Shown one piece after another: positions 27,326-39,700 of a stretch of DNA of 64,000 nucleotides. Below the pieces are notes generated by a model, which saw nothing but the letters and a program-made list of their open reading frames with translations, was not told the origin of the DNA and made no database searches. Origin of the DNA: Camarhynchus parvulus (taxonomy: Eukaryota > Chordata > Aves > Passeriformes > Thraupidae); contig NC_044573.1 of assembly GCF_901933205.1 (NCBI RefSeq), forward strand, positions 29,757,493 to 29,821,492, given 5' to 3'. Each line of letters begins with the position of its first letter. The stretch's first letter is position 1. Position numbers and translations under genes: made by a program.

Positions 27326-27353
27326 TATCACAAGGTCCCAACACCTTGTGATA
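27326..27353. repeat. Perfect 11-bp-arm inverted repeat (hairpin)
   Basis: The left arm TATCACAAGGT (27326-27336) and right arm ACCTTGTGATA (27343-27353) are exact reverse complements around the six-base loop CCCAAC. The stem is too short for a typical microRNA precursor, and the flanks show no extension of pairing. Confidence 0.88.
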
Positions 27354-30300
27354 AACTCAGCTTTCTATTTCTGCTTCCAGACATGCTTAATGAAGAGTTT
27401 GCAGCAGCAATAGGAAAGCCCAACATGTATAGAATATATGTACCAACATATGTAGAATATTGTATTGTACAGCCTGGTCACCTGTGGCCAAACCAATTAA
27501 ACCACAGCAGGTGTGGAGCGAGCTCTTCTGTTGATTTTACATCTACAGAAGCAGTTTTAGGAAGTAGTGTCTGGCATATTGAGGCTGTGCAGTGCTTCTG
27601 TGCCGCTCAGGACTACCCTTGCATTCTTTGTGTAGTCTATCAAGCAGGGCTTTCACTAGTGTGTTGGAGGAAGGAAGAACTTCCTTCTGGGATTTCCTCC
27701 TAGCCCAGTGCCAGTCAACACCTGGGCTGCAGGGACAGTGCTTAGCTCAGCTGCCCATGTAGGGGGTGCTCTAAGCGGGGGTGAAGTGCTACTAAACCAT
27801 CTATGACATGATTTCTTTATTGCTAAGCTGATAAAAATATGCTGAATGTCTCTCAATTTACAGCTCCTCTACTGCAGCAAAATTGCAGATCTAACAGGGG
27901 TTTTATACTTTCCATCTTGGGTCTCTCAAGATGCAGAGTCTGATGAGCATCTACAGAAGAGTTGCTAATTTTACCCTGAGAGTTCTCCCACTGAGATGCT
28001 CATGCCCAGTTCTTACCAAGGGCAGAGATCACAGCTCTGACTGCTCCCAGCTTTTGAGTACAAAAAACACCGGGAGAGAGAGAGTGTTTGTGATTGCTGT
28101 GTGCAGCTGCTGTTGGACTGGACCTCTCCTTTTTAGTTTCACCCTGTGACCCCACCTCTGTTTTTCTCATTTGTTTTCTGATCACCTGGCTATTCATGGG
28201 AAAGCTGAAGCAGAATTCGCTTCACTGTCCAAATCTAGACAGCAGTCTGCTTCTTTTGAGTAATTGTCTCTACTGTCTGTCTCCTTCAGCAGTACAGACA
28301 GGTCCAGGTCATCCCTGATGTAAGAGTACAGATGTGAAGAAAGCTGTAACATTGAAAGGATAACTGTCAGTAGAATATAAGCACCTGGGTCAACAAGAAA
28401 CCAAGAGAACCCTCAGAGCCCTCACACTGCTTCTGCCAACCAGACTGTGGAATCCCAGGTGCTTCTTAGGCACACACTGCTTCTCCCATCTCCATGTCAC
28501 CTGGGACTCCCACAGGCTTCCTTCATGCCACAACCGCAGCTGACACTTCCACCGTGCCAGGGACAGGTCATTAGCCCAGGTTTATTAGCCTGGGCCCCTT
28601 TGCCATCCCACACCATTCCTGCCAGCAAACCTTGCTGCTGAGATCTGCCTCAGTGCCTGCAGCCAGTGAGGTGGGCACAACATGAACCTGCTGAAATCTT
28701 TTTGCAGGTGTTTGTACTGCTCCTCTGCATCGTCAGTGGGCTGGGGTGGCTGCTTTGTCAGAGGGTTGGGGTTCCTGAATCCTGGGCACTGAATCTCTGC
28801 CTCTGTTGTGTAAAACATGTGTGCTTGAGAAACTCCTCTTATGAAGCCTGTGCTCCTTGCATTCTGCCATGTTATCCCTGACTTTAATCTAGAATCCCAA
28901 AGACTTTGTGGTCTAGGGAGATGTCTTCTAACCCAAGGATAATGGACCATGATATAAACATGAGGCTGTGCCTTGAATGTTTCAAGTCAGGCTGGCTTTG
29001 AAATACTGGCTATTGAATCCTTCTCTTTCTGACTAATGACATTCCAGAAAGTTATTTGATCTGTCTGGGACTGCAACAGGTGAAGAAAAAGAGGGACAAT
29101 ACTTTGGGTGACTGCCATTTAACATCAGCAAACGTGGTATTCCTTCTGTGTGTCTTGTTTTCCCATCCTAGTACACATCTCCTTGTGGGGCTACAATATC
29201 CATTCAGATGCAGTGGGGTTTCACAGCCATTTTAGAGCCAGACTGTTGACATGGGCAGTGCAATATCTCACAGCTGGTCTATTTGAAGACATTACTGGAG
29301 TTGACGCTCCAGCTCAAAGGCAATCAGTCAAGCTGGGAAAAAGACACTGACTGCATAGATCAGAGTAGCATTTTGATTGGCATGCTGGCTGTCTGCCACA
29401 GGCTGTGATTCTGCTAAATTTTGTGAGATAATGCAGGTTCAAATCTGGTCAGTTCTTAGGTGGGAGAATGCAGAGGGAAAAGCTTGTGCTGCAAGGAGTG
29501 TAGTTCTTTGATGGAGGAGCTGGCATTTCTCTCTTTTCAAGGGCAGACAGCACTTTGCTGTGATAACAGGGGATGTTGTCCTTCTGGAAGCGCCATCATT
29601 CATCTGGTTTATCCTTCACTTAAAAACTTCCCAAGGCAGGGGGAATCTTATTCTGCATGGCCTGTTCAAATTTCCATGTAAACAACTTCAGTGCTGCCTC
29701 CCTAAATCTCCATTCCTATGATAACAAATGTTTGAGGTACTGTGTGTGAAGGCCTGTGTTTGCGAGAGGAGGAAAATGCATGTGAAGAATGACTGAAGTG
29801 CTGGTGATAGATGGTACCTTAGTACAAGATGTTAAGCTAGGCCACATGGAAGTGGTTTTACTTTGCATTTGCAATGGCCTAAGGGCACACCATGGCCTTG
29901 GCTGCTGCTGCTCAATGGACAAGCTCTGATCCACTGTACACCACAGTAACTCAATCACTTGCAGCTCCATTCAGGATGGAGACAGCAATCACATTTGAAA
30001 AGGACTTTTTCATGCCAAAGGTACAGTGTTACCAGCATGCTCAGAGGGATAGTGATGAGTCTCTCTTTAATCCACACATTTCATGATTTTTCCTGTGTGA
30101 AAAGGATTAGGCTTTGTTTACCTGTGTGTAGGCAACTCAGCAGGAGAAGAGTATTTTTCATATTAGAGGTTTTATTTTTTGAAAGAACAAATTGTTTGTG
30201 ATTGGGGCTCTTTGCAATTGAGGTTACATCTAGCAGTAAAATTTCAGGAGTAGAGTGAATGTTTGGATTTTCTAGTGTAAAGAATAATGAGATGTTCTGA

Positions 30301-30760
30301 TGCCTTATATCATCTCCAAAGGGCAGATCTCTGATGCTTGTGGCATTCTAAATGCCACGTGAAGCATTTCACTGCTCTGATCAGGAATCGTTTGGCACCA
30401 AGATTTTGCGTGGGATTTCTAATTCTTCTTTGTTGCATTTAGACTTTGGCTTGACTGCAGAAACTCCTAGCAAATACTTCTGATGATATATTAGCATTTT
30501 TGCTGCCTTTTAAAATCTAAGATGAAAAAGAATGTAATGAGCCACCTAATCTGTGCAGTACTTGCTCTCCCTTTCTTACATATAAGAGGAACTGCTCTTT
30601 TTTCCTTTTGCCACTAATTGACTTGATCTTCCCTTTATGCTGCTGAAGTTAAGATGCTGCTATGCTCTTGCATCAAGAAGGAAAAATGGCATGTACAAGG
30701 TAGGTCAGCTCAGCTACCACTGAGAAATAGGTACTAATTGCACTGATTTTTCACCTGCCT

Positions 30761-33700
30761 CTTAAATGACAGAATTGCTTGAGAGACAGACGGCGGGGGC
30801 CCAAGATTAACCATTGTAACCAAACTTATGTTTGAATGGAAAACCTTCTGGCTGATTTTTTTCGCCTGCTGGGTGCCTTTTTTACAAAGCCATTAAATGA
30901 TTCCAAATGAGAGAAGAGAGCCTAGCCAACATATGCATCTCAGCTGTCTTCTTTGGGTGGTGAGGAAAGAAAGATAAAGGGGTGCTGCATTGCTGTAATT
31001 AATGAAAGAAGAAAAATTTATTTTTGCTATTCAGAAAAGCACTTTGGTTCAGCATCTGACATTGACTGACTTGTGCGGTTTGACTTGACTTCTGGAATTC
31101 TGATCTCAGTGGAAAGGTATTGGAGAAGACAGAAATGGAACAAATTAGGAACCAAAGCCTTCTGCATGTTAACTAATTGAATATGTCTGTAACCACTGAA
31201 CAACCCCACAACTGCTGCTGAAGCTATTGCGTGTTACAGCTGTGGAAATTCTCAAAGCATGTAGATATAAAACATGTTGACAGCTGAGAAAGGAAGCTGT
31301 AAAAAGGGAGAGCATTTTAAAAACTTTTGGATTACAGGTTCCCACGCCTCATTTAAAAACAAACAAACATAACAATAGAGCTGTTATGCAAACCACGTCC
31401 CTCTGATTCCTGCACAGTGTTGTCAACACGTGCCCTTTCCATTCCACAGTAAAGAGCAGCCATTCAGAATGAGCTGAGCACTGCACAGGTTTTCAGGCCA
31501 TCTGTCAAACAGTGCTCACCCACCCATCACTGGAGACCTGGAGTTACCTCTGTGCTCCTCCAGACCTACTGTTATCTCAGTTTCTCTATTACTGTCATTT
31601 GTTGACATCAAGACATGGAGGTTATGGAAGATATTATTTATGTGACTAAAACAAATGCTACCTTATTGGCAGCTGCCTTCTGTCTGGATTTTTCTTTGTA
31701 AAAGGAAGAATATTGTCTTCATAGCTCTTCATGGCATCTTTTTAAGTTGCCCACAAAACCTAACCACAAAAATCCAGGTTTAATATTCTGAATTAAATTT
31801 AGGAAGCTCATTTTCCCCAGCTTTCCTGTTTATTCAAAATGACTTTTTAGTTATTCTTGGCTGCAGGAAATTCATTATCTAGGGTGTACAGTAATGCAGG
31901 TTGGGCACATCACTGAGTTGTCCTAGTTCTTGTACATGGTTCTTGTTTTTTGATTTGTTTAGCAGATGAGGGGGGTACCAGATGCAAAGGGTGCATCTGC
32001 TTAATTTGTTCCCTTTGTTTCTCATGAGGTGTGATGCAGTGGATGGAGTAGCAGTGAGGAAGAGCTGCCTGTGTGTCTTGCACCTGCTACATGAGGGTGA
32101 AATACTGTTGGAAGTATTTGTAGTTTCTCTTGGGGATGGCTTCTTGGATTCTTCTCAGGTAGAAAATCTTCAGCAGAAAAGATCAGCAACATGGGTAGGG
32201 AAACCCTAACAGAGAGACAGAGTCCCTCTCATTTTCCATAAGAATAGGGTGATGTGAAAGGGAGAATATGCTTTGAAACTCTTTTATTGACTGTCTTACC
32301 AAGCAAATCTCAGTTTTTTATCTATTTGAAGAAAGGGCTTATTTTAGAGCCTAATAAACTAGAACATCATCTGGTTTAGAGATTGAGAGCTTCTTGGTGT
32401 ACTTTGATGTGCTTATCTGAAACAAAAGGTGGGGAGTTGTTCCACATGAATACTCAAGCTGTTTCAGGGTTCTGTCACAGCCTATTTTTCTTCTCTCCTT
32501 TTCCTTTAATTGGACAAATGGAAAATAATGAAGAAGGTACATAGAACAGGCTACCTGGATCAATAAAAATGTCAGTTTGGCCGCATCAGTGTAATAGGCA
32601 GGGCTAATGTAATTTGGCTAAATAAATGAGTATGTTTTGTGCAGCATTGTGGTTGTCTAGAGTGCTTTAAAAGCAAAGATAACAAGAGAGCTCAGCAGCT
32701 GGCAATCAGTGTGGCCTGGTGATCTTAGAGCAGAAGAGACTTAGCCCAGTTTTCATCAGGAAAGGGTCTTTATTCCAAAGCACTGGCTCTGCTGGGGCCA
32801 GAGGAGGGCTGTGAGGCTCAGCAGGGAAAGGCTGGCATGGTTTACCTGATAAATGGCAATTCTGCCAAATATAAGAAACAACCCAAGGCTTTGCTGAAGT
32901 CTGGTCTGTGTTGCTGCTGTCTTTGTGGCATTGAGGCAGTAGTGTGTTGATACTGAGGTGCTGAACACTGGGTGGATATTAAATCTGCAGTCAGGAGATC
33001 TCAGCACTGGATGTACCCAAGACCCACAGATTAAATTGGTGGCAAGAATTCAACCAGACTTGATGTGGACAAGTACAGCCTAACAGGTTTGCAAGCCAGC
33101 TTGAGCAATGCCTTTGCAAGGCAAGCACTGCACAGTGAGCAATGCCCCAGTGAAGTTCAGATCTGCTTTTGCATCTGTGTGGAGTGGAGGGATGGTCAGT
33201 GCCACCACAGCTACCCAGCTGTTTGCTGTGCCCTCAGGGTGGCTGCCTCTCTCCTGGCATGAGACCCCCTTGTTGGTGTAAAGAAGGGTTTCTTCTTTTG
33301 CTTGCTTTGTCTCCCGGAGCACTTGAGCAGAATTCCATATACTCTGGTGTTGTAACATGGCTGCATGATGTTTTGCATTTGATTTCAGCCCATAGAATTG
33401 CTATTAGCAGTACCCAACTAGAATTCTTTATGAAAGGTGACATTGTGTCACTTAGTCCTTGCTGCCTAAAGAGATGACAGCAAATGCATTTTCTTGGCAT
33501 TGATATTTGTTTGGGATTTTTAAAGTTTTATTACAGAAGTCTTCTGTAATTTCTGTGATGCTGCAGCATTCCCAGAGAGGTTTTCTTTAAATACCAGTGG
33601 AATTGGGAGGAATCTTAATGGTCAGGATAATAATCAGGAACTTCTGATTTAGCTAGGATCTAGTTTAATTCCAGTGACATAGCAGAAGTTTTCATAGTTA

Positions 33701-36700
33701 TTTGGTCTCTTAATTCTCAGCTTTAGTTCTCAGCTGTGAAATGTGACAGGTCAATACATTTTGTCCACTTGCTAATAAACCCAGATGTGAAATTGATGTG
33801 CTACCAAAGACCTGAACTGTTGGAGAGGTAGCCCTGTGAGATGGGGAGAATTTCTACTTTCAAGGCTGCTAAAACAAATGAAAGTCCTTTAAACCCTACC
33901 CTTCAGGTTCTGGGTCAACAATGTTCATGTTCTTCTTCAGGAACCACAAACTGACTTTATTTATATTTAGGATCACACACTTATTTTACTCTCTGCTACA
34001 CACAGGTTATTCTCAAATGAATACTGACAGACAGCCTCTTAATAGCCTGTATGCAGCACTTTTTTGCAAGTATATCTGTGCTTTACAAATTGGATTGCAC
34101 ACTTTGATCCCTTTCCCAAAGGGCAAATACCTCTGGGAGGATCCGACACATTTACAACATTGAAAGCAAAATCAAACACCCTGTTAGTGTGGGAAAGAGG
34201 AGAATGGTACTCCAGCTAACCTTAGGAAACTTGAATGGCTTGTAAGAAGTTAGTGTAATGTAGAACCCAGTCACCCTGGCTAGTGACCTGTCCTTTCAGT
34301 AATTTTCCATGTCTATTTGTTTTTCATTTCTTGTGAAAATGAAATACTGAGTCAAAGCATTAGTTCAGCATGGAGCCAGATATTTTATGTCACACCTTGA
34401 CATTGTGCAGTCACTGATGCAGGGCTCAACTTGAGCAGAGAATTAAACTGTGGTAGATTTACTGTTCCTGTTCCTGAGGAACAGTCTTGTACCCAGACAT
34501 CAGGTCACTGACTGAAACTTGCCTTCTGCAGGAAGCTCTGTGTCCAAAATGATAAAATGGGCACAGTCATCTCACTAAACAGAGGCTGGTTCTTGCCAGT
34601 TTTCAAAAACAGAATAGCAGCTTCCCTTGTTGTGTGTCAGGAGGACATTCCACCCAAGTTTTGCATCCCATGTCACCCCCACCAAACTTTCCAGTACCAT
34701 CATAGCCGCCGCTGCAACTTTGGGCCGGAGCTGGTGGGATGTTGGAAGAAGGCTTGTGTGGAGCATGTGTGTCCTTTCACTGACCTTTGCTTGACAGGTT
34801 TTCAGGACCTGAAACAAGATTTGGAGAATGGGGAAAGGGAAGATTTCAAAATCTTCCCTTCAGCAGTCCAAAGCAGCACAGAGAGTTCTAGTCTTTTTTT
34901 CTTCCCCTTTGAGGGCTTTTGGTCAAGCATTTGCCAGTGTTGATCTGCCACTCTCTGAGGAGAGAATGAGACAATGAGAGTGGATATTATTGCAGAGGAG
35001 CTCTTAAGCCCTTTCTACTGCTGCAGGAGAGGCTCTGCAGAGTACAGGGAAGTAAGTCATGGCCAAGTGATGTAGGGGCAGAGCATGGAGCTCACACAGA
35101 AGGTGCCTCGGGAACTCCAGCACTGCACAGTCACTGTACTGACAGTATCTTACACATGGCTGCCCTTCTGTCCTGCCTACCAAAGTCACTGCAGGAATGT
35201 CACAGTGACTTCCCTCCACACTAGCAGGGGTTGTACCCTTTTCTCTGTGGAGAGGCTGGTGCACAGGTCTCAGCCTGGCCTGGCCAATCTGAACTCCTTG
35301 ATGCTGCCTATGACTTTGGAGTGACAAGGGACTTGTTTGACTGTCACACCAGAGATGGCATTTCTTTTACTAGTTTGGCATAGTCAGTGTGGGCAAGCAC
35401 AGAAATGGAGCTTGATTCTTTTATGTGGGTTGCTGTGGACTGTAACTCAGTATCAGAGCTGGCTACCAGATTCAGATGAATTTGGGATAAGTGGATACTT
35501 TAGAGCACAGTATTACTTCTCTCTCCTGGCCAAATTACATGAACTAGTTGTTGCACTGTGTGCAGGTGAAGGTTATGTAGTTTGTCATCTCTGAAGAATA
35601 ATGCCTGTGTGAGACTCCCCTGTGAGTGCTGTAGGCCCATCACAACTCAAGGAATGTGACCAGGTTTCATATTCTCAAGAAGGAAAGATCCTTTTTCTTT
35701 TGTGGACACTTATGTGCAGTGTTTAAGTCTTAGTTGGCTTGGCACCTCACAAAACAAAGGCACTTGTTACACTTCTCCATAAGCCCTACGTGCCAGCAGA
35801 GAAGTAAAACAAAGGACGATTGGAGCAGCATTGTGTAAACCCGTTATCTGTTGCAAACCTTTGAAGTTCAGCTGCCTTTGTGGACTGTGAGAGCTGCCGT
35901 GCAAAGCTTGCACTGTGTTTGTGGCTACGCTGGCACGGGCAGGGCCCCGGGAGTCACGGATAATTCACATGGAACAGAAGCATTGCCGTGAAGAATGTGC
36001 CCCTGGCTGGAGTGAGTGAATCACTGTATCACTGAGGCTTTTTTTAAATTGAAGATTGTTTACCTGGCAGCTCTCAATTAACATGCTGATGGAATCTGTG
36101 CACACAGTTTACACAGGCTCCTTGAGAAAATCTGCTACTTTAAATTTGCCTGTTTTTCTGATATTCAGGGGATCAAGCCCTTAGCCAAGGATAAAAACTA
36201 GACATTCTAAGACTTAATGCTTTCATTCTTCTCAAACTCTTGGAGCAGCCGTTATCTAGCAATGGAATTACACAGTATCCACAAACTGTAGTTCGCTGTT
36301 AAGCTCTCTCAAACAGAAAATTACACCAAGAAATCCATAAACAGTAAGAACAGCAAGGGTCAGACTGTCTTACTGTGAAGAATTATATAGTGTGGGAAGC
36401 CTATTGCCTTTTGGTTTTTTCTGCTGTTAATTCCCCAATCTCAGCTCACATGGAGCTTTCTTAGAAATCAGAAATGTAGTGTTGTTTGAAATGCACTGCA
36501 GTATTAGAATTCTATTTTGGCACACTTTACACTAAACTGTGTAATCCTTATAGTAGATACTTAACTCTGATATGTTTTATCTGCAGACTGCTCTCAAAAT
36601 GATTGATCCTCCTTGCCTTTACTCTAGAAAGATGCTGAATGTTGGATGAGGGAAACTGATCTGTGTTGGTGTTAAGTGACTGAATCAGGGCTGGTGTAAA

Positions 36701-39700
36701 ATAAAAGCATTAATCTTTCTGCCTTGCTGGATGTATGCAGACTGCATAAAGCCTAACATTTGTTTCAGTTCCTGTGGAGTGATTTAAATTCCATAGGCTT
36801 TTTGAAGTTCCTTACCCACCTTACTGCTACCAGCCAAAGGCTGCTAAGAGAAAGCCACCCTGGAATGCACAATTCAACTGCAGGTCAGCATTGTCTTGTT
36901 TAATATTTCACATCTCTTCATAAACAATTTCATTGTTCTGCAGAACAAACACTCAGAAAGAGGAGGTACAATGTACAGCTTGACTGCCTTCAGGGACTCG
37001 TGGATGATACTTCTGTGACTCCTGAGATCTTTCAGGGCCTGGGGCACAGCACAGAGCACCCCTCCAGCTGCTGAGCCAGGGGACCACGGGCACAGCCTGT
37101 GCAGCTGAGGCAGCAGAGTTGGCTTTGCCTTTATTCTCCACATGGAGAACAGCAAAGGCAAGGAACTGCTTCTGATTTATGTTAAGAAGTCTTGACTCGG
37201 GTCTGCCCGATGTGTGGTTTCTATGTCAGTCAGATCTGCCTGTTTCAGTAGTTAACGCTTGTCTTCATGAAGCTTGGTGTAAAGAAACCAAACAAACCCA
37301 CAGTATCAACCACATGCTAAAAATCTTAAAGCAATCACTGTGATTGATAAATGTTTAGCATTACTTGGCAAATGAGTGATTGATAGCTTTATGTTTTATC
37401 CACAGAATAACAATACTGGGTTAACAAGAGAAGAAAGAACTAAAGCAGAACAAAGAGACAAATTTTTTATTCTTGGTCTGGATGGGTATTTGGTACTTGC
37501 AGAGGTGCTATTAAACACTGCCTGTGTATCTCCTAAGCTGCAGTACAAAGCTAGCCTAAGGTTCCTCAGAGGGAGAAAGTGCAGAGTTAAGAGCAAGGAA
37601 GAAGGGGGTTGAATTGGAAGTAGAACACAGCCTTAATGTTATTTGCTACAGTGTATTAAAACAGCTCTAGGAGTTTCATATACTAAAGAGCAGCAATCAT
37701 TTAACATTTGAAAATTATGTTTTCATTGCAGATGGCAATACAAGCCCCAGCACCTTTAGATATGGATCAGCTCTCCTGTTGTCTTCACACAGACTCTGTC
37801 TTTGAATATGACAATTTGCTGTAAGAGTGGGCAACATAGTTGATGAGGGGGAATTTGCAAAAGGGATGACGGAAAAAAGTTTATGGAAATCACAGCAAAT
37901 CAAGAAATGAAGGCCGGCAGGGGTGCTGAAACAGGCTGATAAATAGATACTTATTGGATAGTAAGTTTCAAATAGTACATATTTACCTGCTCCCAGTAAC
38001 TTAGCAGGAGTTGCTGCCTCAGGGGTGAAGGATCTCTCTTAAGGTGGCAGCTGGAATACAATCAGCATCACCTTGCTGATCCTGCACAGGTGCACATTCC
38101 CGTCATCCCTCAGAGCTCTGTGCCCCAGGACAGCAGGACACACACTGTGGAGAAAGATCAGAACTGCTCGAGGGGAGTGTTTTTAGTGGAATTGTAAATG
38201 AACATGATGGTGGGTTCAGGAACAAGTCTATAGTAGTTGACAATAATTTAACTGCAGTTACTATTAAAGAGGCAAATTGAGATATGGGGACAAGCTACTT
38301 TTCCCCAGAACACAAACCAGACAAGGACTGATAATACATGTGGGTGTGCAGGAAGTGAAAGCTGGCTTATTCCAGCAGCATCATTCTGCTACAGCCATTT
38401 GATGTCCCAGAAGATTCCAGTGTATATAGGTCCATGTACAGGAAATACATGTGGAACTATTATTTTTGACAAGACCTAAGACCGAACAGTCAAAAGGAGA
38501 AAACAAGGGGTATACAGAGTGACTAGAAAATAGGTGTATAGCTGTAGAATTTCTAACTATCTGCTGCTTATCTGGTGAGTGTTTCTATCTATAGAGATGT
38601 CAGGGTGGGCGTGTGTAACACAGGGCAAAGTCTGCTTGCAGACAGGACAAAGCTCACAGCTCTGGCTGCTGTGCACATTACAGACTACCCAAATGAGAAG
38701 GATTGATGCAAAACTCAGAGGAGGATGAGCTGAAACATTTCTAGGTAGTCATCCTTTTAACACTCTAGTGTGGATAAGAGTTGTGCTGGCCAACAGCGAT
38801 TTAATTTCCATTTTAACCTACTGGAGCTCATCATCTTCCTCATGCTGCTGCTAAATGCAGCGTGTTAAAAGACTTCTCCAGAAACTGGTGTAGCTGAAAC
38901 TTCCAGGAATCTAAAGCAAATGTAGTGTAAACACTGCAGAAGGAGGAGGTGGGGAAAAAAGACAAATTATTGTTAGAATGAAGAATTAATTTAGCTTAGC
39001 TTTAGCTCACACTCTTCCCTCCCTCCTCTAAGAGTCTTGCATTTATGTGCTCCTTTGAAAAGCAGAGAGATGAGACTGGGTATTTCAAGACTCAACAATG
39101 AACTTTTCATTGAGCTGGCTTAAAGCAGCAGTGCTGATCATGCAGACCCCTTTCAAAGGAAGATACAATGCTGTGCTTTTCTTTATTTTTTTAGGATTTT
39201 ATTAGGATTAGTTTTCTGATTCAAAGAGACCCTAAACATTCTGCAAAGATAATGACACCCCAAAATTTCCAAGTGTTCCTTCCCAAAACCCTAAGGAGAG
39301 CTCCGTCTGGAGTTGCATCTCTGATATCCATATAACTTCAATACTTTGCCATCAGAGATATCAACTTTTTTTTTTTTCTTCTAAATAACCTTTAGTTAGA
39401 ATTTGGTTTTCCATCTTCCTTGAGCATGCTGGTAGAGGGAAGGAAAGTGTCGTCTGCGACTCAGAAAAGAATGAAGGGGACTAAGCAACAAAGAAACAGT
39501 GGGTGTTACCTGTCCTTTTGTGTGAACGGAGAGCCACAGACAGGAGTAGGTCTCTATAATTTTATTCTCATTACTTACACAGTCACTGCACCGTGCTACA
39601 AGTTATTAACTCAGAGCATCCTACTGCATGTTACTGGCTTTGCACAAACCTAGCAGAAAGGAACATTCTGCTTATGGTTAAACCACTGCTATCAACATTT

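Larger units (their letters stand above)
21341..30760. other. Noncoding sequence right of the CpG island
   Basis: No gene is recognised. The longest frame is 27311-27703 (plus, 130 codons), without similarity to a family I know. Small structures are an 18-bp tandem pair at 23645-23680, a G-run at about 24560-24573 and a perfect hairpin at 27326-27353. The stretch 26095-26175 is purine and G rich. Confidence 0.55.

Noticed and set aside
27311..27703. 130-codon plus-strand frame
   Set aside because: It has no similarity to a family I know and no splice context, and the length is within what chance gives in 64 kb of six-frame translation.
34557..34943. 128-codon plus-strand frame with several Cys and His residues
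   Set aside because: The Cys/His spacing does not fit a zinc-finger pattern, and the frame ends in a low-complexity F-rich run.
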